Source of the DNA: Micromussa lordhowensis
Lineage: Eukaryota; Cnidaria; Anthozoa; Scleractinia; Lobophylliidae
NCBI GenBank assembly: GCA_964020085.1
Contig: OZ026596.1
Coordinates: 36,270,534-36,334,533, forward strand
DNA: 64,000 nt
Reading direction: 5' to 3'
The position numbers and the translations under genes are program-made. Shown one piece after another: positions 1 to 11,962 of the stretch. Each line of letters starts with the position of its first letter. Position 1 is the stretch's first letter. Under the pieces are notes generated by a model, which searched no databases, was not told the DNA's origin, and saw nothing but the letters and a program-made list of their open reading frames with translations.

Positions 1-894
1 CCATACTATTTTCTTTTTGGATGACAAGGGAAAAAAAGGATTCAATGATCTCCCAGATGAAAAAAATTTAATCAAGGAAATTGTTTACATTCAGGATAGG
101 TTTTCAATCGGCAGCGCAGCCTATCATGAACTCACAATGACTTCAGCTGGGGGGGATTAGTTAATGCCCTCTGCCACATCGAGCGAACGCCAGGAAAAGC
201 AGAGGGAGCACAACTGAATTTCATTGACGAGCTTCGCAGGACAATTGACAAACATGTAAGCATTAAAAAGTAGTTTGATATTGATTAAAAAGAACTTTAA
301 TTTTTTGTTTTAAAAATTAAAACAATCAATACATAACATAATTTAGTAAACAAATTGTAACAAGAAGCTGTCTTAAGACAAAAAGGTTAAACAAGTTATC
401 TTTTTATTAAAACAGATGCTGACACAAACAGCAACTGAGGGGGCATCAACAGCTGACACTCAAAAATGACTCGACTCACAGGCTTTATTGTGATATCTTT
501 CTCTCTGCTTAATGATGAAGATGCAGTTATGTCCTCAAAAGGTTTTCATACTTTTCCCAGTGTTGTCAGAAATAATGCTGATGTGTTTTATATGCTTATA
601 TGATAATACAAAGAAAATATCTTTCATACATGTTTTAAAAAAATTTCAGGTAATCACACTGTTGCAATCATTAAGGGAAAGGAGAGCTGTGAGCTGCTTC
701 AGACATCATGTGCTAAAATATTTGCAGATGTCAACAAACTTGTAAGGGATGGTGTAGTTGAAGTGAACGGTCAACATATCCCAGTAGAAATGTTTCTAGG
801 TGGAGACTATAAGGTATAATGCTTTTTTATGCTTTTTTGTCTCCTCCCTTCCTTTTTGCATAATTTTAAGATTGTAATAAATACAGTGCAGCTC

Positions 895-1015
895 AGATAT
901 ATCCGAACTGCGCATACGCATTTTATACGTGCGTATTTTGCGTATACGCGTATGTCAATACATGCACATGTTCGCGTATATACGCACACATATGCGCGTA
1001 TATACGCGCGTATAT
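895..1015. repeat. Left subterminal CGTATACGCG-rich tract
   Basis: A run of alternating purine-pyrimidine words such as GCGTATACGCGTATG and GTATATACGCGCG. The right end carries the inverse counterpart at 4335-4440. The words are short palindromes, so the tract can fold and may be transposase-binding or Z-DNA-prone sequence. Short ORFs across it are composition artefacts. Confidence 0.6.
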
Positions 1016-1755
1016 GGCCCTTTGTTATGCATTCCCATAAGTTTCTTTATTTGAAGCATTGTTTGTCAAACAAAGGACATTTGTGGGAATTAAAAAGCTA
1101 GCTAAATTTGCATATGGTTAAAAAGTCATGCTGATCAATGAAAGCTATCAATTTCCGAGTTTTCGATCACGGCACAAATTCACCGACAAACGACCGTTTT
1201 TCAACATTTGCTCGATCTTTAACTACCAAAAATGGAACTAAAATTGAAACAGTCGCTTCCACTACCTCTATTAACATGCTGTTTTCTATTTTTTTTGTTT
1301 TTACAAGGAAAGATCTTTGTTGCGGCACGCGTCGCCAAGTCATTCGCGAAATGTTTACTAATGCTGTCTGAAGCGTTGTATAAATCCTCGTCGAAAAAAT
1401 GATATCTCCGGTTATATTTGACAAAGATCATTCATTCAAATTTAAAATAATCTTTCCTTGACGGAAGAATTGTTTATCAAACTTTCAATAGTGCACCGCT
1501 TACGGTAGTTGTTTATTTATTCTCGGTTACGGCACGCGTCGGCAAGTTGCGAAATATTTCAAGCTTGAAGCGTTCTGAAGATCTCCGTCGAAAAAAATGA
1601 TATCTCCAGTTCTAATTGACACAAATCATTCATTTAAATGGTAAAATACTCTTTCTTTAGCCAAAGGATTGGTTATCATAGTTTCTATGGCGCGTTGCTT
1701 ACGATTAGTTAGTTATTCTTCAAGGAAAAGTTTTGTGTTTTGGCACGCGTCCGCA

Positions 1756-2730
1756 GGTATCCGGTTACCTCGCCACCAGGGAATTTCGCCACCAACCAAC
1801 TCACCACCAAGAAACCACCACGCCACCAACCAACTCGCCACCAAGTGAAGTCTCCTCGCCACCAAGCGAAGTCTCCTTGTTATCAATAATCTAATAAATA
1901 ACATTAAACCACAAGCCGAATAGACTATTTCGTTCTAACAACTCGCACTATTACATTGAACGACACATTGAACAATGTGCTGAACCAGCGGTGACTATAA
2001 GAGATCAGGTTACTTTGTATAATCGCTTAGTTTGTCTCATACCGTAATGATTACCCAAGGAGGAATGTGTTAATTTTTCTGCAAACAGTTGCATTTATTT
2101 TGCTTTGATTGTCTACCGGTAACAGACTTTTTTGCTCTTGATGAAAGCCGATGGAAATTGAAAAAAATCCGAACAAACAAATCTTTTATTACATTTGTGC
2201 TACCGGTATATGGCGGGCCATCGCGTTCAAAATTAGATATCATGATATCTCCATGATATCTTTCATTTATCACGATATCATGTTATCATGATATCTTCAC
2301 AGCACGAGATATCATGTTAAAGGGATATCTTTGGTTATAATGATAACTCTATTTCCCCGGAGAGATATCTTGTCTGATAACATTTTGCACTGCTATGACC
2401 GGGGACGATCGGGGATATCTACGATTTCGAGTTTTCATTAGTCGGCAAAATCCGGGACGGTTGGGAAACAGTAAAATCCCAACATGTTGACATCGTAATT
2501 TGTACCACGTCACCGAAAACATGTTGACATCGTAATTCGTATACAGACAAGCGAACAAACTTCGCACGAACAGCTAATTCCCCTCAACTACTTTGCTATA
2601 GTTTATCTTTTTGTTTGTGTTTGGTGGCGAGGAGACTTCACTTGGTGGCGAGTTGGTTGGTGGCGAGGTGGTTTCTTGGTGGCGAGTTGGTTGGTGGCGA
2701 AATTCCCTGGTGGCGAGGTGACCGGTAACC
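1756..2730. mobile_element. Nested 975-bp non-autonomous element with perfect 8-bp target duplication
   Basis: Flanked by CGTCCGCA at 1748-1755 and again at 2731-2738. The inverted termini are about 100 bp, starting GGTATCCGGTTACC on the left and GGTTACCGGTCACC on the inverted right end, both followed by repeated CTCGCCACCA words. It is inserted inside one unit of the tandem satellite. No transposase is encoded. An 8-bp duplication is typical of hAT elements, though other superfamilies also use 8 bp. Confidence 0.75.
2238..2340. repeat. Cluster of GATATC palindromes
   Basis: About eight GATATC sites, several within ATCATGATATC, in roughly 100 bp inside the nested element. Strongly self-complementary; possibly an internal binding-site cluster. 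Confidence 0.6.
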
Positions 2731-4334
2731 CGTCCGCAAGTTGCATGCTTACCGTGAGCGTGTTTATTATGTGAAGCGTTCTGAAGATACTTGTCGAAAA
2801 AATGATATCTCCAGTTCTATTTGACCCAAATCGTTCATTCAAACGGGAAAATACTCTTTCCTTAGCCAAAGAATTGTTTATCAAAGTTTCTATGGCGCGT
2901 CGTTCGTGTTTAATGGTGTTTACTTATTTTTTACTTAGAGAAAAAGTTTTGTGTTTCAGCCCGCGTCGGCAAGCCGCTTACGAAATGTTTATTAGTGTGA
3001 AAGATCCTTGTGGAAAAAATGATATCTCCTGTTCTATTTGACCCAAATCGTTCATTCAAACGGTAAAATACTCTTTCTTTAGCCAAAGAATTGTTTATCA
3101 TAGTTTTTTTGGCGCGTCGTTCGCGTTTAGTTATTTTTTACTTCAAGAAAAAGTTTTGTGTTTCGGCACGCGGCGGCAAGTCGCTTACGAAAATAATGTT
3201 TATTTGTGTGAATTATACCTCCAGTTCTATTTGACAAAAATCATTCATTCACACGGTAAAATACTCTTTCTTTAGTCAAAGACTTGTTAATCGAAGTTTT
3301 TTTGGCGCGTTGCTCACGTTTAGTTGATTATTCTTCAAGGAAATGTTTTGTGTTTCAACACGCGTCGGCAAGTCGCTTACGAAATGTTTATTAGTGTGAA
3401 GCGTTCTGAAGATCCTTGCCGAAAAAATGATATCTCCATTTCTTTTTGACGCAAATCGTTCATTCAAACGGTAAAGTACTCCTTCTTTAGCCAAAGAATT
3501 GTTTATCAATGTTTCTTTGGCACGTCGTTCGTGTTTCGTTATTTTTTTGTTCAAGGAAAAGTTTTGTGTTTCAGCCCGCGTCGGCAAGTCGCTTACGAAA
3601 TGTTTATTAGTGTGAAGCGTTCTGCAGTCCCTTGCCGAAAGAATTATATCTCTTGTTCTATTTGACCCAAATCGCCAAAGCCTAAGAATTGTTTATCAAA
3701 GTTTCATTGGCGCGTTGTTCGTGTTTAGCTATTTTTTTCTTCAAGAAAAAGTTTTGTGTTTCAGGCAGCGTCGGCAAGTCGCTTACGAAATGTTTATTAG
3801 TGTGAAGCGTTCTGAAGATCCTTGTCGAAAAAATGATATCTCTAGTTCTACTTGACCCAAATCGTTCATTCAAACGGTAAAATACTCTTTCTTTAGCCAA
3901 AGAATTGTTTATCATAGTTTCTATGGCGCGTCGCTTACGATTAGTTAGTTATTCTTCAAGGAAAAGTTTTGTGTTTCGGCACGCGTGGGCAAGTTGCAGA
4001 CTTACCGTGAGCATGTTTATTACGTGAAGCGTTCTGAAGATACTTGTCGAAAAAATGATATCTCCAGTTTTGTTTGGCACAAATCTTTGGTTCAAGTGTT
4101 AAAATAATCTTTCTTTGACGTAAGAATTGTTTCGCAAAGTTTCTGTGCGCCGCCCGATCACGTTTCGATATTTAATTCTCTTCAAGGTAAATTTGTGTGC
4201 GTTCAGTCGACACGGCTCAAGTCGCTTGCTGGTCAAAATATAGAAAACTCTTTCTCGCTCTGTGGCAAGCTGTCAAGCCATTGAAAATAACAATGACCTG
4301 TAAGAAAAGAAAAAACAATTCGTTAGTTCATACA

Positions 4335-4440
4335 TACCAATGAGGCATACGCGTATATACTGTATACGCGTATGTGCGTATATGCATACGCGTATACGCG
4401 TATTGGGCCGACGCGCATTACGCGTATATTTTGGTTCGGA
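4335..4440. repeat. Right subterminal CGTATACGCG-rich tract
   Basis: Counterpart of the left tract, with repeated GCATACGCGTATA-type words next to the right terminal inverted repeat. The pairing of the two tracts supports the 884-4458 element boundaries. Confidence 0.6.
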
Positions 4441-4689
4441 CATATCTGAGCTGCACTGTATGTTGTTGAATATTCACAGTTTCTGTTGTTGGTGATGGGG
4501 TGAAAGGTGCAACATCTGATTATGCCTGCATATGGTGCACAATCCATAAAAGCTTGAGGCAAGGAATTTATAATAGTAGTGGTAGAGTTAATAATAATGA
4601 TAACAATTATAATAATGGTATATAACTGAGCCCTCAAATAAGTAACAAACTTTATAGCTCATAGGTCAGTCATGATGCCATTTGTCTCA

Positions 4690-4890
4690 CTCACAACTTT
4701 CGTTACTCAGTGGCGGGAGGGGGGGGATCTCTATAATGGTCTATACTGGGAGGTCCCACTCCAAAATGGGTACCTTTTTAGGCTTCAGCTATGCAAAAGG
4801 GTACCTTTTTGTGAAAAATAATATAAAAAAAGGCAAGGGTTCAGACCAGAGGGCTAAGCCTCCCCATATAAAACTTTGTTGAGTTCCCCA
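4690..4890. repeat. Dispersed repeat with GGGTACCTTTTT words
   Basis: Contains two GGGTACCTTTTT words separated by AGGCTTCAGCTATGC. A related inverted copy lies near 26,150-26,280 inside an intron of the giant transposon. This is an intron of the decayed host gene, and the short ORFs here have no support. Confidence 0.4.
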
Positions 4891-7800
4891 TGATGTTTTG
4901 TTTTAAGATTACTTTATTTGGTTGAGAACACTGAGCTTCAACAGAATACTTTATATGTAATTACAATGTACAGGTATGACATGAGCAAACCTAGGGAATT
5001 TTACCATGAGGAGGGTAAAAAAAGAACTCTGCAAGACATCAAGTCCTGTGTAGCAAAAAAGCAGCTTTCTTGTGAGCATCCACCACTCCTTGACATTCCC
5101 CTTGATAATGTGGTGTTGGACGAGCTTCACTTAATGCTCAGAGTCACAGGTAATGAAAAAAATGCCCAAACTTGTATAATTATTCAAGTGCATGTACATT
5201 CATGCCCTTTGTAAATGGCACATTCCCTTTACCTAAAATTACACCATATACACTAATAAAGAAAAAGTTATCCTTTCTAGTTCAAGAGACATTTTTGCTC
5301 AGGATATTTTCAATTCCTGTGTTGGCCCTAACTTGAAGTAATTCTCTTTGTACAAGTGGCACCATGCTGTTTCCATTCCTGGTAATTACAACACATAAAT
5401 TGACATTCTAAAAGATGCTTTTTTATTTCTCTGTTCAAAGATAAGCTGACAAAAAATTTCATCAATGAGGCACTAGAAAGAGACAAGAAGGCGAATCTAA
5501 ACAGGGCTCCAAGAAATCGCAACTCCAATCACCTGGATTGTTCATGCTATCTGTAGTTGTGGCATCTCTTTCAGTGTCTGGGAGAAGCAAAATGCTGACG
5601 GGAAAGCTAGTGGGATGTACGATTTCACAAGCCTTATGGGATCAGACAAAAAGATTCTTCTTGAAAAGCTGCCATTAAAATTAGAAGGAATAATTACTCC
5701 AGAAACAAGCAGCACTGTGATCAAGATTTGGAAGGTATAGTATCCTGTTTAGTTCAAAATATGCACAGCTACAATGTACACAGGAAAAGACAACTTTTAC
5801 CACAAATTGAAAATATATTTTGGTATATTCTACTTACTTTCAGGATTTCAACGAGATTTACACCAACTTCCTCAAAAAAAGAATCCCACTGATGAGGACA
5901 TAAACACCTACTTTGATAAGCTAATAACAGCATTCAGAATAATTCCGGACAGTCAAAATAAATCCGGAATCCAGATTAACATTCGTATGATGCGCTATGA
6001 TACGGTTATCATACGTACTATTTGTGCCTTTTCAGGTTAATAATCGTATAATGCGGTGATTTCAGTTTATTAAACTGGGAAACGCGCGTCTTACGAATAA
6101 TAAACGTGCCATTGTACGAATAATATTCGTATGTGGCTACATTTTCAGGATATTAATCGTAAATGTGGCAAAGTTTGCCGACGAGGAAGTTACGATCTTC
6201 AGCCGCCATTACGGTAAAGAATATAACGGGCTAGAACTTCTAAACTGATGGCGTTTACGGCCAAAAAGTTATATCCATTTATTAACTTGGCCTAAAACCA
6301 TCGATACATCTAACCATTGAGCTACATTTTCCCCAAACGACTGATGTTTTCTAGACATTTGTAGCCACGAAGGATACCCGCGCGCCATGTCAAGTACCGA
6401 TCGACCCGCTGCATATTTTCGCATTTCTTCGACCAATGTTTATGGTTTTATTCGAGCTCTTTTTACTGTCAGAAGGTATTTAGTAGCCTCCCGAAAATGA
6501 AAAGAAAAAGGAACAGCCGCTTACTTGAAATAAAATTTTCGCTGGTTGTGGGTTATTCGAAAGGCAAACCAACAACAACAGTCAATAATTTAGCTCTTTT
6601 ATAAATTGTTGAACGCAGGACATGACCAAGCGTTCGTGTTTCTTCTAAAAGTCATAACTTGGAACGGACTTTTCTCATTTGCAATCGCACAGGGAAAAGA
6701 CATTTCAAGTCCTACTGAAACTTAAAGTGAACGACAACGGTTGATGCATTTCAAGGGTTTAATTTCGTAACGAAATCAACAATATATGCAAGTTCGATGT
6801 GTCAAAACATTGGCGGTCAAAATTCGTCGTGTTTTTAATACGCGAATATTTGGCAAATACAATTTAAGTGTACCTATGGAAAGTATGGCTTCTTTGGTCA
6901 AGGTATTATTTATTGATTTCCTTTGCAAAGCAATAAGCAGGCATTTCCGTGAAAGATAATAATGAACAACTTTAGACAAGCCAGTTGAACAAAACACGCA
7001 ATTGAACGGAATATATATTATGCAAATAAAGGTGGGAATTCCGAACCAACTTTCAATGGATTGGTCCAATGCTTAGTTTGTTTTAGAAAAAGAAGTACAC
7101 AGACTTTGATCAACTGGAACACTGTGAAAAATAGTCAAATATTTCAAAAGCTCTTTGTTAAGCCACGAACGTAAACGCTTGTCAGGTTTTTAAGAAACTC
7201 ACACGAGTACTACGATCGACCGCGACTACTTCAGTTCACTTTGTTTTCAATCCGAGCATGCAACTTACGAATAATGAGCGTTGCATTGTACGGTTAACAT
7301 CCGTACTTCTCTAGGTTTCCTGGTTATTAAACGTACCTGAAACAAATTTATGTTGATCCGGCGACAGTAATTTAACGACGGGGAAAGAAAAGCGCGGCAA
7401 TTCGGTCGCTGGTGCTGAATTCTTCGACTTTCGAGCAGAGCAGGGTAAGAAATTTGCAAATAAAATTAACCTTGCAACAATCTTTGCTGAAATCATTTTT
7501 CTCAAATCTTCTGATAAATTCTCCTTTACACTACCGACAAAGATTGTTATAAACTAAAAAGAGACTGAAGTTGTCCCACATTTCGCCAAGTCGCAGCGAT
7601 CGATATTAAAATGCAATGCCGCGTTTCGTGAACTCACATTATTGCCTGAAAATACAGTTTCCAAAACTAAGAAAGACCAACTAAAAATTAGCCAAGAAAG
7701 CGAAATATCTAAGAGATGTAGCTTCATGATTTAATTACAATAAGCTTACACTGTTAAATACGCCGAAATAAGCAACTCCTGATCGACGGGTAAAATTTAA

Positions 7801-9612
7801 CCATTCTGCAAATGATTTTAGGAGCCAGAATTAGATTTTCGATGGCAAACTGTTGTGTAAGGGTGACAGTATTTGAACTTCTTAAAAAACTGAGCGAGGT
7901 TGTATGAGATTTGCATGCTTGAAAGAGATTTGCATGCAATACTTAAACAGAACAACAACATTCTCATTTGATGTGTAGTTCAACTGCGCGTAAAAATGGA
8001 CTGCGCGTGAAAATGTCGGACTAGTCAAATGCAGATGAAGTTCAGAAAAAAAACCTACCCGTATATTTGTGGAATGAGTTTCTTTTTTAGCGACACCACT
8101 CAAACCACGACGTCATTTTGAAACGACAAACACAGTTTTCCTATTTAGCCGTGGATTTTGCAGTGAATGACATGAATAGCAGTGCCAACTGTTTTGGATG
8201 TTCTTTAATTTTTATGTGACATTTCCGAGGAAACACAGGACAAAATAGGATGTGGGCACTGTTCATAGGACGTTTTGATTCAAACTTCAAGCAACAGTAA
8301 TTTTGATAGTGTTCCATCGGTGAAATCAACAAGTCCGATGCGCGAACTTGAAACTCGTCTGGGTTCAGTTCAAGAGCCTGAAAATGTTGTAAGCTCAATC
8401 ATGGCGAGAATTGCTATGTTTTTGACGTGAAATTTATCATATGCGGTTCCGAATCGTCAGTTTTATTTAAAGTTTTAATAGTTGCGTAAAATGTGTATTC
8501 ACTGTGAGACACTATATAGGAAGCTGAAATAGCTTGCGCTATAAAGGCCGGCGAAGGCGAAGGCGAAGGTGCCCGCGACATAACGCCGCAATCTGAACTC
8601 GGTTGGAAAAAAAATACTCCAAACCTCCTCATCATACATTCCCCTTTTCTTTGTAAGATTTAAATTCCTTAAGCCTGAAGAAAATCCTTTCGAGAGTGAA
8701 GAACTTCAAGCTGCCATGAACACTAACATTCGAGAATTCGACTCTTGCTAACATTTGGCGCCTATTTTTCGCGGGAAAAACGTTCTCTCCAGCTTTTACA
8801 GTATATACAGTATCAGAATATCAGTACACCATCGCGACATCCACTTGTCTACAGTAATTTTAATAGATTCAGTCTCACCTCTATGACTTTTTTATGGCAT
8901 AATGCAGTATATATTCCAGCAGAAGCAATTTCAAAGTTCACCCGAGTGTCCATCCGATAATGTTTATCACGTTTTGCACTCCTGTCATTTGTAAACTCGA
9001 ATGACAATCATAGCAACTCCTGCAAAGTTCTCTCAGTGTTGCTTTGAGTTCAGCAGCAATCCCAAGTCTTGCCGTTGTCCACTCCACGTGGTCATCACGG
9101 TAAAATCCTTGTGTGATCGGAAATGGTACTTAGCAAGCAAAATCAATGTCATGTAATAAGCGATAAGATCAATCCTCAGTATAGCGTGAGCAAATTTCAG
9201 TTCAAATCAGTCGAAAAATAATGTTTGCCTGAAAGTCAAGGTCTTCTGGTAAAAGCCTCAAGGATTTGGTACAAAGGTAGAAGAGTTGTCAAATGGCTCA
9301 TGTCACTGAAATAGCCAATGATAGAAATAGGCATTTGACAGCTGTCAGAATTGTTTTTCTTTGACGCCTTTACGGTCGTGACTCTCCAGCGTCACGCGAC
9401 ACTAAAACGTGACAACTGTTGTGGACGAGAGAAAAGAAATAACGCCATCACTGGCCTAAACCGAAAGAAATTTACGATTAATAAGCGTATATTTGACAGG
9501 CGCTGTTTGTATTACTCTGTTATCGATAATTCCAGTTTACTGCATTCCATGTTGCTTAGGGTTTTAACCTCTTTAATGTCACCTTAATTATCAATATGAA
9601 ATTCAAGGAGTA

Positions 9613-9969
9613 ATTGCCGGTTTTCACATGACGTCACTAAGATTCAAACTACAAAACTATTGATCCTATAGATATTTTACTTTAATGAGGTATAAGAGCA
9701 GCTGAAAACTAATATTTAGACGATTTTTTGTTCCGAATGGGTTCTTGGTTTTGCGATAGGCCATGCTTGAATTTCTTAGCTTTTGCGTGACGCGGCATTT
9801 ACATGACGGCCGGGTTGTTTAAAAAGTGACTTATTTCGGGACTTATTTCGGGAAATTTGGCTATCTGACCGGGTTCTTGTATTAGGAAAAGTATTATTTT
9901 AATGTTTTTGAGTTCCTCGAGAGATAAATTTACGCTTTTGTAATAAAACTCAGTCACAGATGTTTCTGT

Positions 9970-10000
<31 letters not shown>

Positions 10001-10212
10001 GGATGAGCACCAACATGGCGTGCCATACAAATCTCTATAAATTTGGATGACACACTTCTGCGAACAGCGCGCGAATTAAAAACAGCAGAGACCGGATTCT
10101 TGGCGAGGTTGTTTATATTGCAATCATCTATCATATCCCAGATTCTTGAATTTATTTATTGAACGGTTACGATTTTTAGTTTTGATCACATGACTGATGA
10201 AAACCGAGAATA
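9613..10212. mobile_element. MITE inserted in the left TIR only
   Basis: The flanking sequence (AAGGAGTAAT, then AGATTAGCACT) is contiguous in the right TIR near 32,715-32,735, so this ~600 bp was inserted after the two TIRs existed. Its ends share GGTTTTCA in inverse orientation, next to CATGAC-type words. It contains a strong hairpin around 9983-10,020 (CATGTTGGTGC mirrored). The 111-aa ORF inside reads through the hairpin and is not considered a gene. Confidence 0.65.
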
Positions 10213-10384
10213 GATTAGCACTGCCGATGCAACCACCTGGAAACCATCACTGATACAAATTAACCTAAAGTTACTCAGTACAAAATTTGAAGGGTGCATG
10301 TGCGACTATGTCGTTTACTTAGTTTCAATTCCGATTATTAAGCGTACTGATCTACCACTGATTAGAAAGATCGCAAGGTGCATG

Positions 10385-10865
10385 TACGATTATTACCCGT
10401 ATTGATCACTTAGTTTATACCGAGTACAAGGATCTTGTACGATTATTAATCGTATTGATCACTTAGTTTATACTGAGTACAAGGATCATGTACGATCATT
10501 AATCGTATTGATCACTTAGTTTATACTGAGTACTAGGATCATGCACGATTATTAATCGTATTAATCACTTAGTTTATACTGAGTACAAGGATCATGTACG
10601 ATTATTAATCGCGTTAATCACTTAGTTTATACTGAGTACACGGATCATGTACGATTATTAATCGTATTGATCACTTAGTTTATACTGAGTACAAGGATCA
10701 CGTACGATTATTAATCGTATGGATCACTTAGTTTATACTGAGTACAAGGATCCTGTACGATTATTAATCGTATTGATCACTTAGTTTACACTGAGTACAA
10801 AGATCATGTACGATTATTAATCGTATTGATCACTTAGTTTATACTCAGTACAAAGATAGCTAGGT
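10385..10865. repeat. Left subterminal array: ~9-10 copies of a 53-bp unit
   Basis: Each 53-bp unit contains the palindrome ACGATTATTAATCGT (7-bp arms, one central base), followed by GATCACTTAGTTTATAC and GAGTACAAGGATCATGT. Copies differ by a few substitutions. The right TIR carries the same unit inverted and in about twice the number. Confidence 0.9.
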
Positions 10866-11962
10866 GGATGTACGATTATTAATCTAATCGTCCTGATTAC
10901 TTAGTTGCCGAGAACGAATTTACTAGTGTGCTGATTTACAAGTTATCTATTTTGATGATGTTGTTTTTACAGCATTTGTTTTACGAGTTTCTAGTTTGTA
11001 TGGCTTTAATTTATTTGATGTATGTCGAATAACCTAGTGTACTTTTCATTCCTGTTGTTAGGGCCTTCAGGAAGTGATAGATGTAGCTTGGAGTGAATTG
11101 GTAGCCAGCATAGGAAGCACTAGAGAGTGGAGTGTAACTTAAGCATGTTATTATTCGCTGTTTAAGCAATAGAGCACTTTTTCCATGTTTACATAGGCTC
11201 ATCTAAACACGAGGAGTGTTGGGAGAATTCGAGACAGTTATGCAAACCCGAGATGTAGTCGAGGGCTTGCATAACTTTCGAGAAAAAGTGCTCTTATTGC
11301 TTTTATAAAATAATTCTCAAAATACGCGCGAATCTAACACGTCGCAACCGTGTTTACATACTCTCATCCAAACACACTTATCGACCGATGAGAGCGCGCG
11401 TAGTAGCTCAGTTATTTTATAAAACGGTTTTTTTTTAGAATTGTCCAGTTTTAAACTCAGTTAGGAATTGTTATTGCACGATCAGAGAAGAAGTATAAAA
11501 CTACATTGGACTATCGCTTTCACAAGAATGTATAATGTTATGAAATTATAGACTTCGAATAAAAATTAAATTTAGAGACAATTATCCAGTTTAATACGTA
11601 GTACGAGTCATGTTATATTAAATTCCTCGGGCTATGTTCTGTAGTACTGTCAGTAGTGTTAGTGGTATTGGAAATTCTTTATTCTTCCCCAAACAATCTG
11701 TAGTGGAAGATGACTATATGTATGTTCATTTCTCAATTTGAATGTTGTCCTGTACAGTCGAACGAAAAGACGTGACCCATAATATGCGTTTTAGATCTCC
11801 ATTAAATTAGTGGTACATGGATAACTTTAACTAGGTCAAAGATTCGCACTGACTGTTAAAACGTTATAGCCGCAATTTATTGCCTAGTAAGCACTTGACC
11901 AACTTATAAAAAAGAGGACAGATAACTATATCAATACTGCTATATTAAAACACGAAGGCCAA

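Larger units (their letters stand above)
1160..4225. repeat. Degenerate tandem repeat, ~190-223-bp unit, about nine copies
   Basis: The word AATGATATCTCC, or a variant of it, recurs near 1398, 1596, 2800, 3018, 3205, 3428, 3645, 3833 and 4056. Once the 975-bp nested insertion is removed, the spacing is about 190-223 bp. Each unit also has a segment like GGCACGCGTCGGCAAGTCGC and one like CTCTTTCTTTAGCCAAAGAA. Units differ by substitutions and ~30-bp indels, so the array is old. It forms nearly the whole interior of the 3.6-kb element. Confidence 0.75.
884..4458. mobile_element. 3.6-kb TA-flanked inverted-repeat element filled with satellite-like repeats
   Basis: The ends are an imperfect inverted repeat starting CAGTGCAGCTCAGATAT. 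It lies at 884 and, in inverse orientation, ends at 4458. Both ends are flanked by the dinucleotide TA (882-883 and 4459-4460), consistent with a 2-bp target duplication. Just inside each end is an alternating purine-pyrimidine tract rich in CGTATACGCG. The interior has no convincing ORF, so the element is non-autonomous. It lies in an intron of the decayed host gene, between the exon ending GGDYK and the exon ending DYACIWC. A TA duplication fits Tc1/mariner-like or some CACTA-like elements; the superfamily is not determined. Confidence 0.7.
1..5920 (+). pseudogene. 5' part of a decayed multicopy cnidarian-type gene (DELH/TPYMH family), split by the giant transposon
   Basis: Seven exons are readable: 1-255, ~416-541, 650-813, 4480-4560, 4974-5149, 5441-5734 and 5844-5920. 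Most are bounded by GT-AG and joined in phase. Recognisable pieces are MTRLTGFIVISFSLL (exon 2), GGDYK (exon 3), DYACIWC (exon 4), VVLDELHLMLRV (exon 5) and CGISFSVWEKQNADGKASG (exon 6). I remember this as a large uncharacterised cnidarian family, probably mobile-element related; its function is unknown. The copy is broken. There are frameshifts near 157 (a G-run), in the G-run at 4497-4501, near 5528 and in the A-run near 5875, and the splice donor after exon 4 is missing. The gene continues past the left edge. Its next exons are at 36,086, beyond the 30-kb insertion. Confidence 0.6.
5929..11962. repeat. Left terminal inverted repeat (~6.0 kb)
   Basis: Reads as the reverse complement of ~30,233-36,006. 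Matching checkpoints are the end itself, a segment near 6930, the tandem array at 10,385-10,865, the segment at 11,020-11,200 (mirrored at 31,040-31,230) and the inner limit near 11,960. It has a private MITE (9613-10,212), and it keeps ~395 bp (6945-7337) that the right TIR has lost. No ORF across it looks coding; short ORFs appear in both arms only because the arms are copies. Confidence 0.85.

Noticed and set aside
807..1101. Overlapping ORFs on both strands
   Set aside because: Produced by the alternating CGTATACG tract.
9799..10134. 111-aa ORF in the left TIR
   Set aside because: Lies in a MITE absent from the right TIR and reads through a hairpin.
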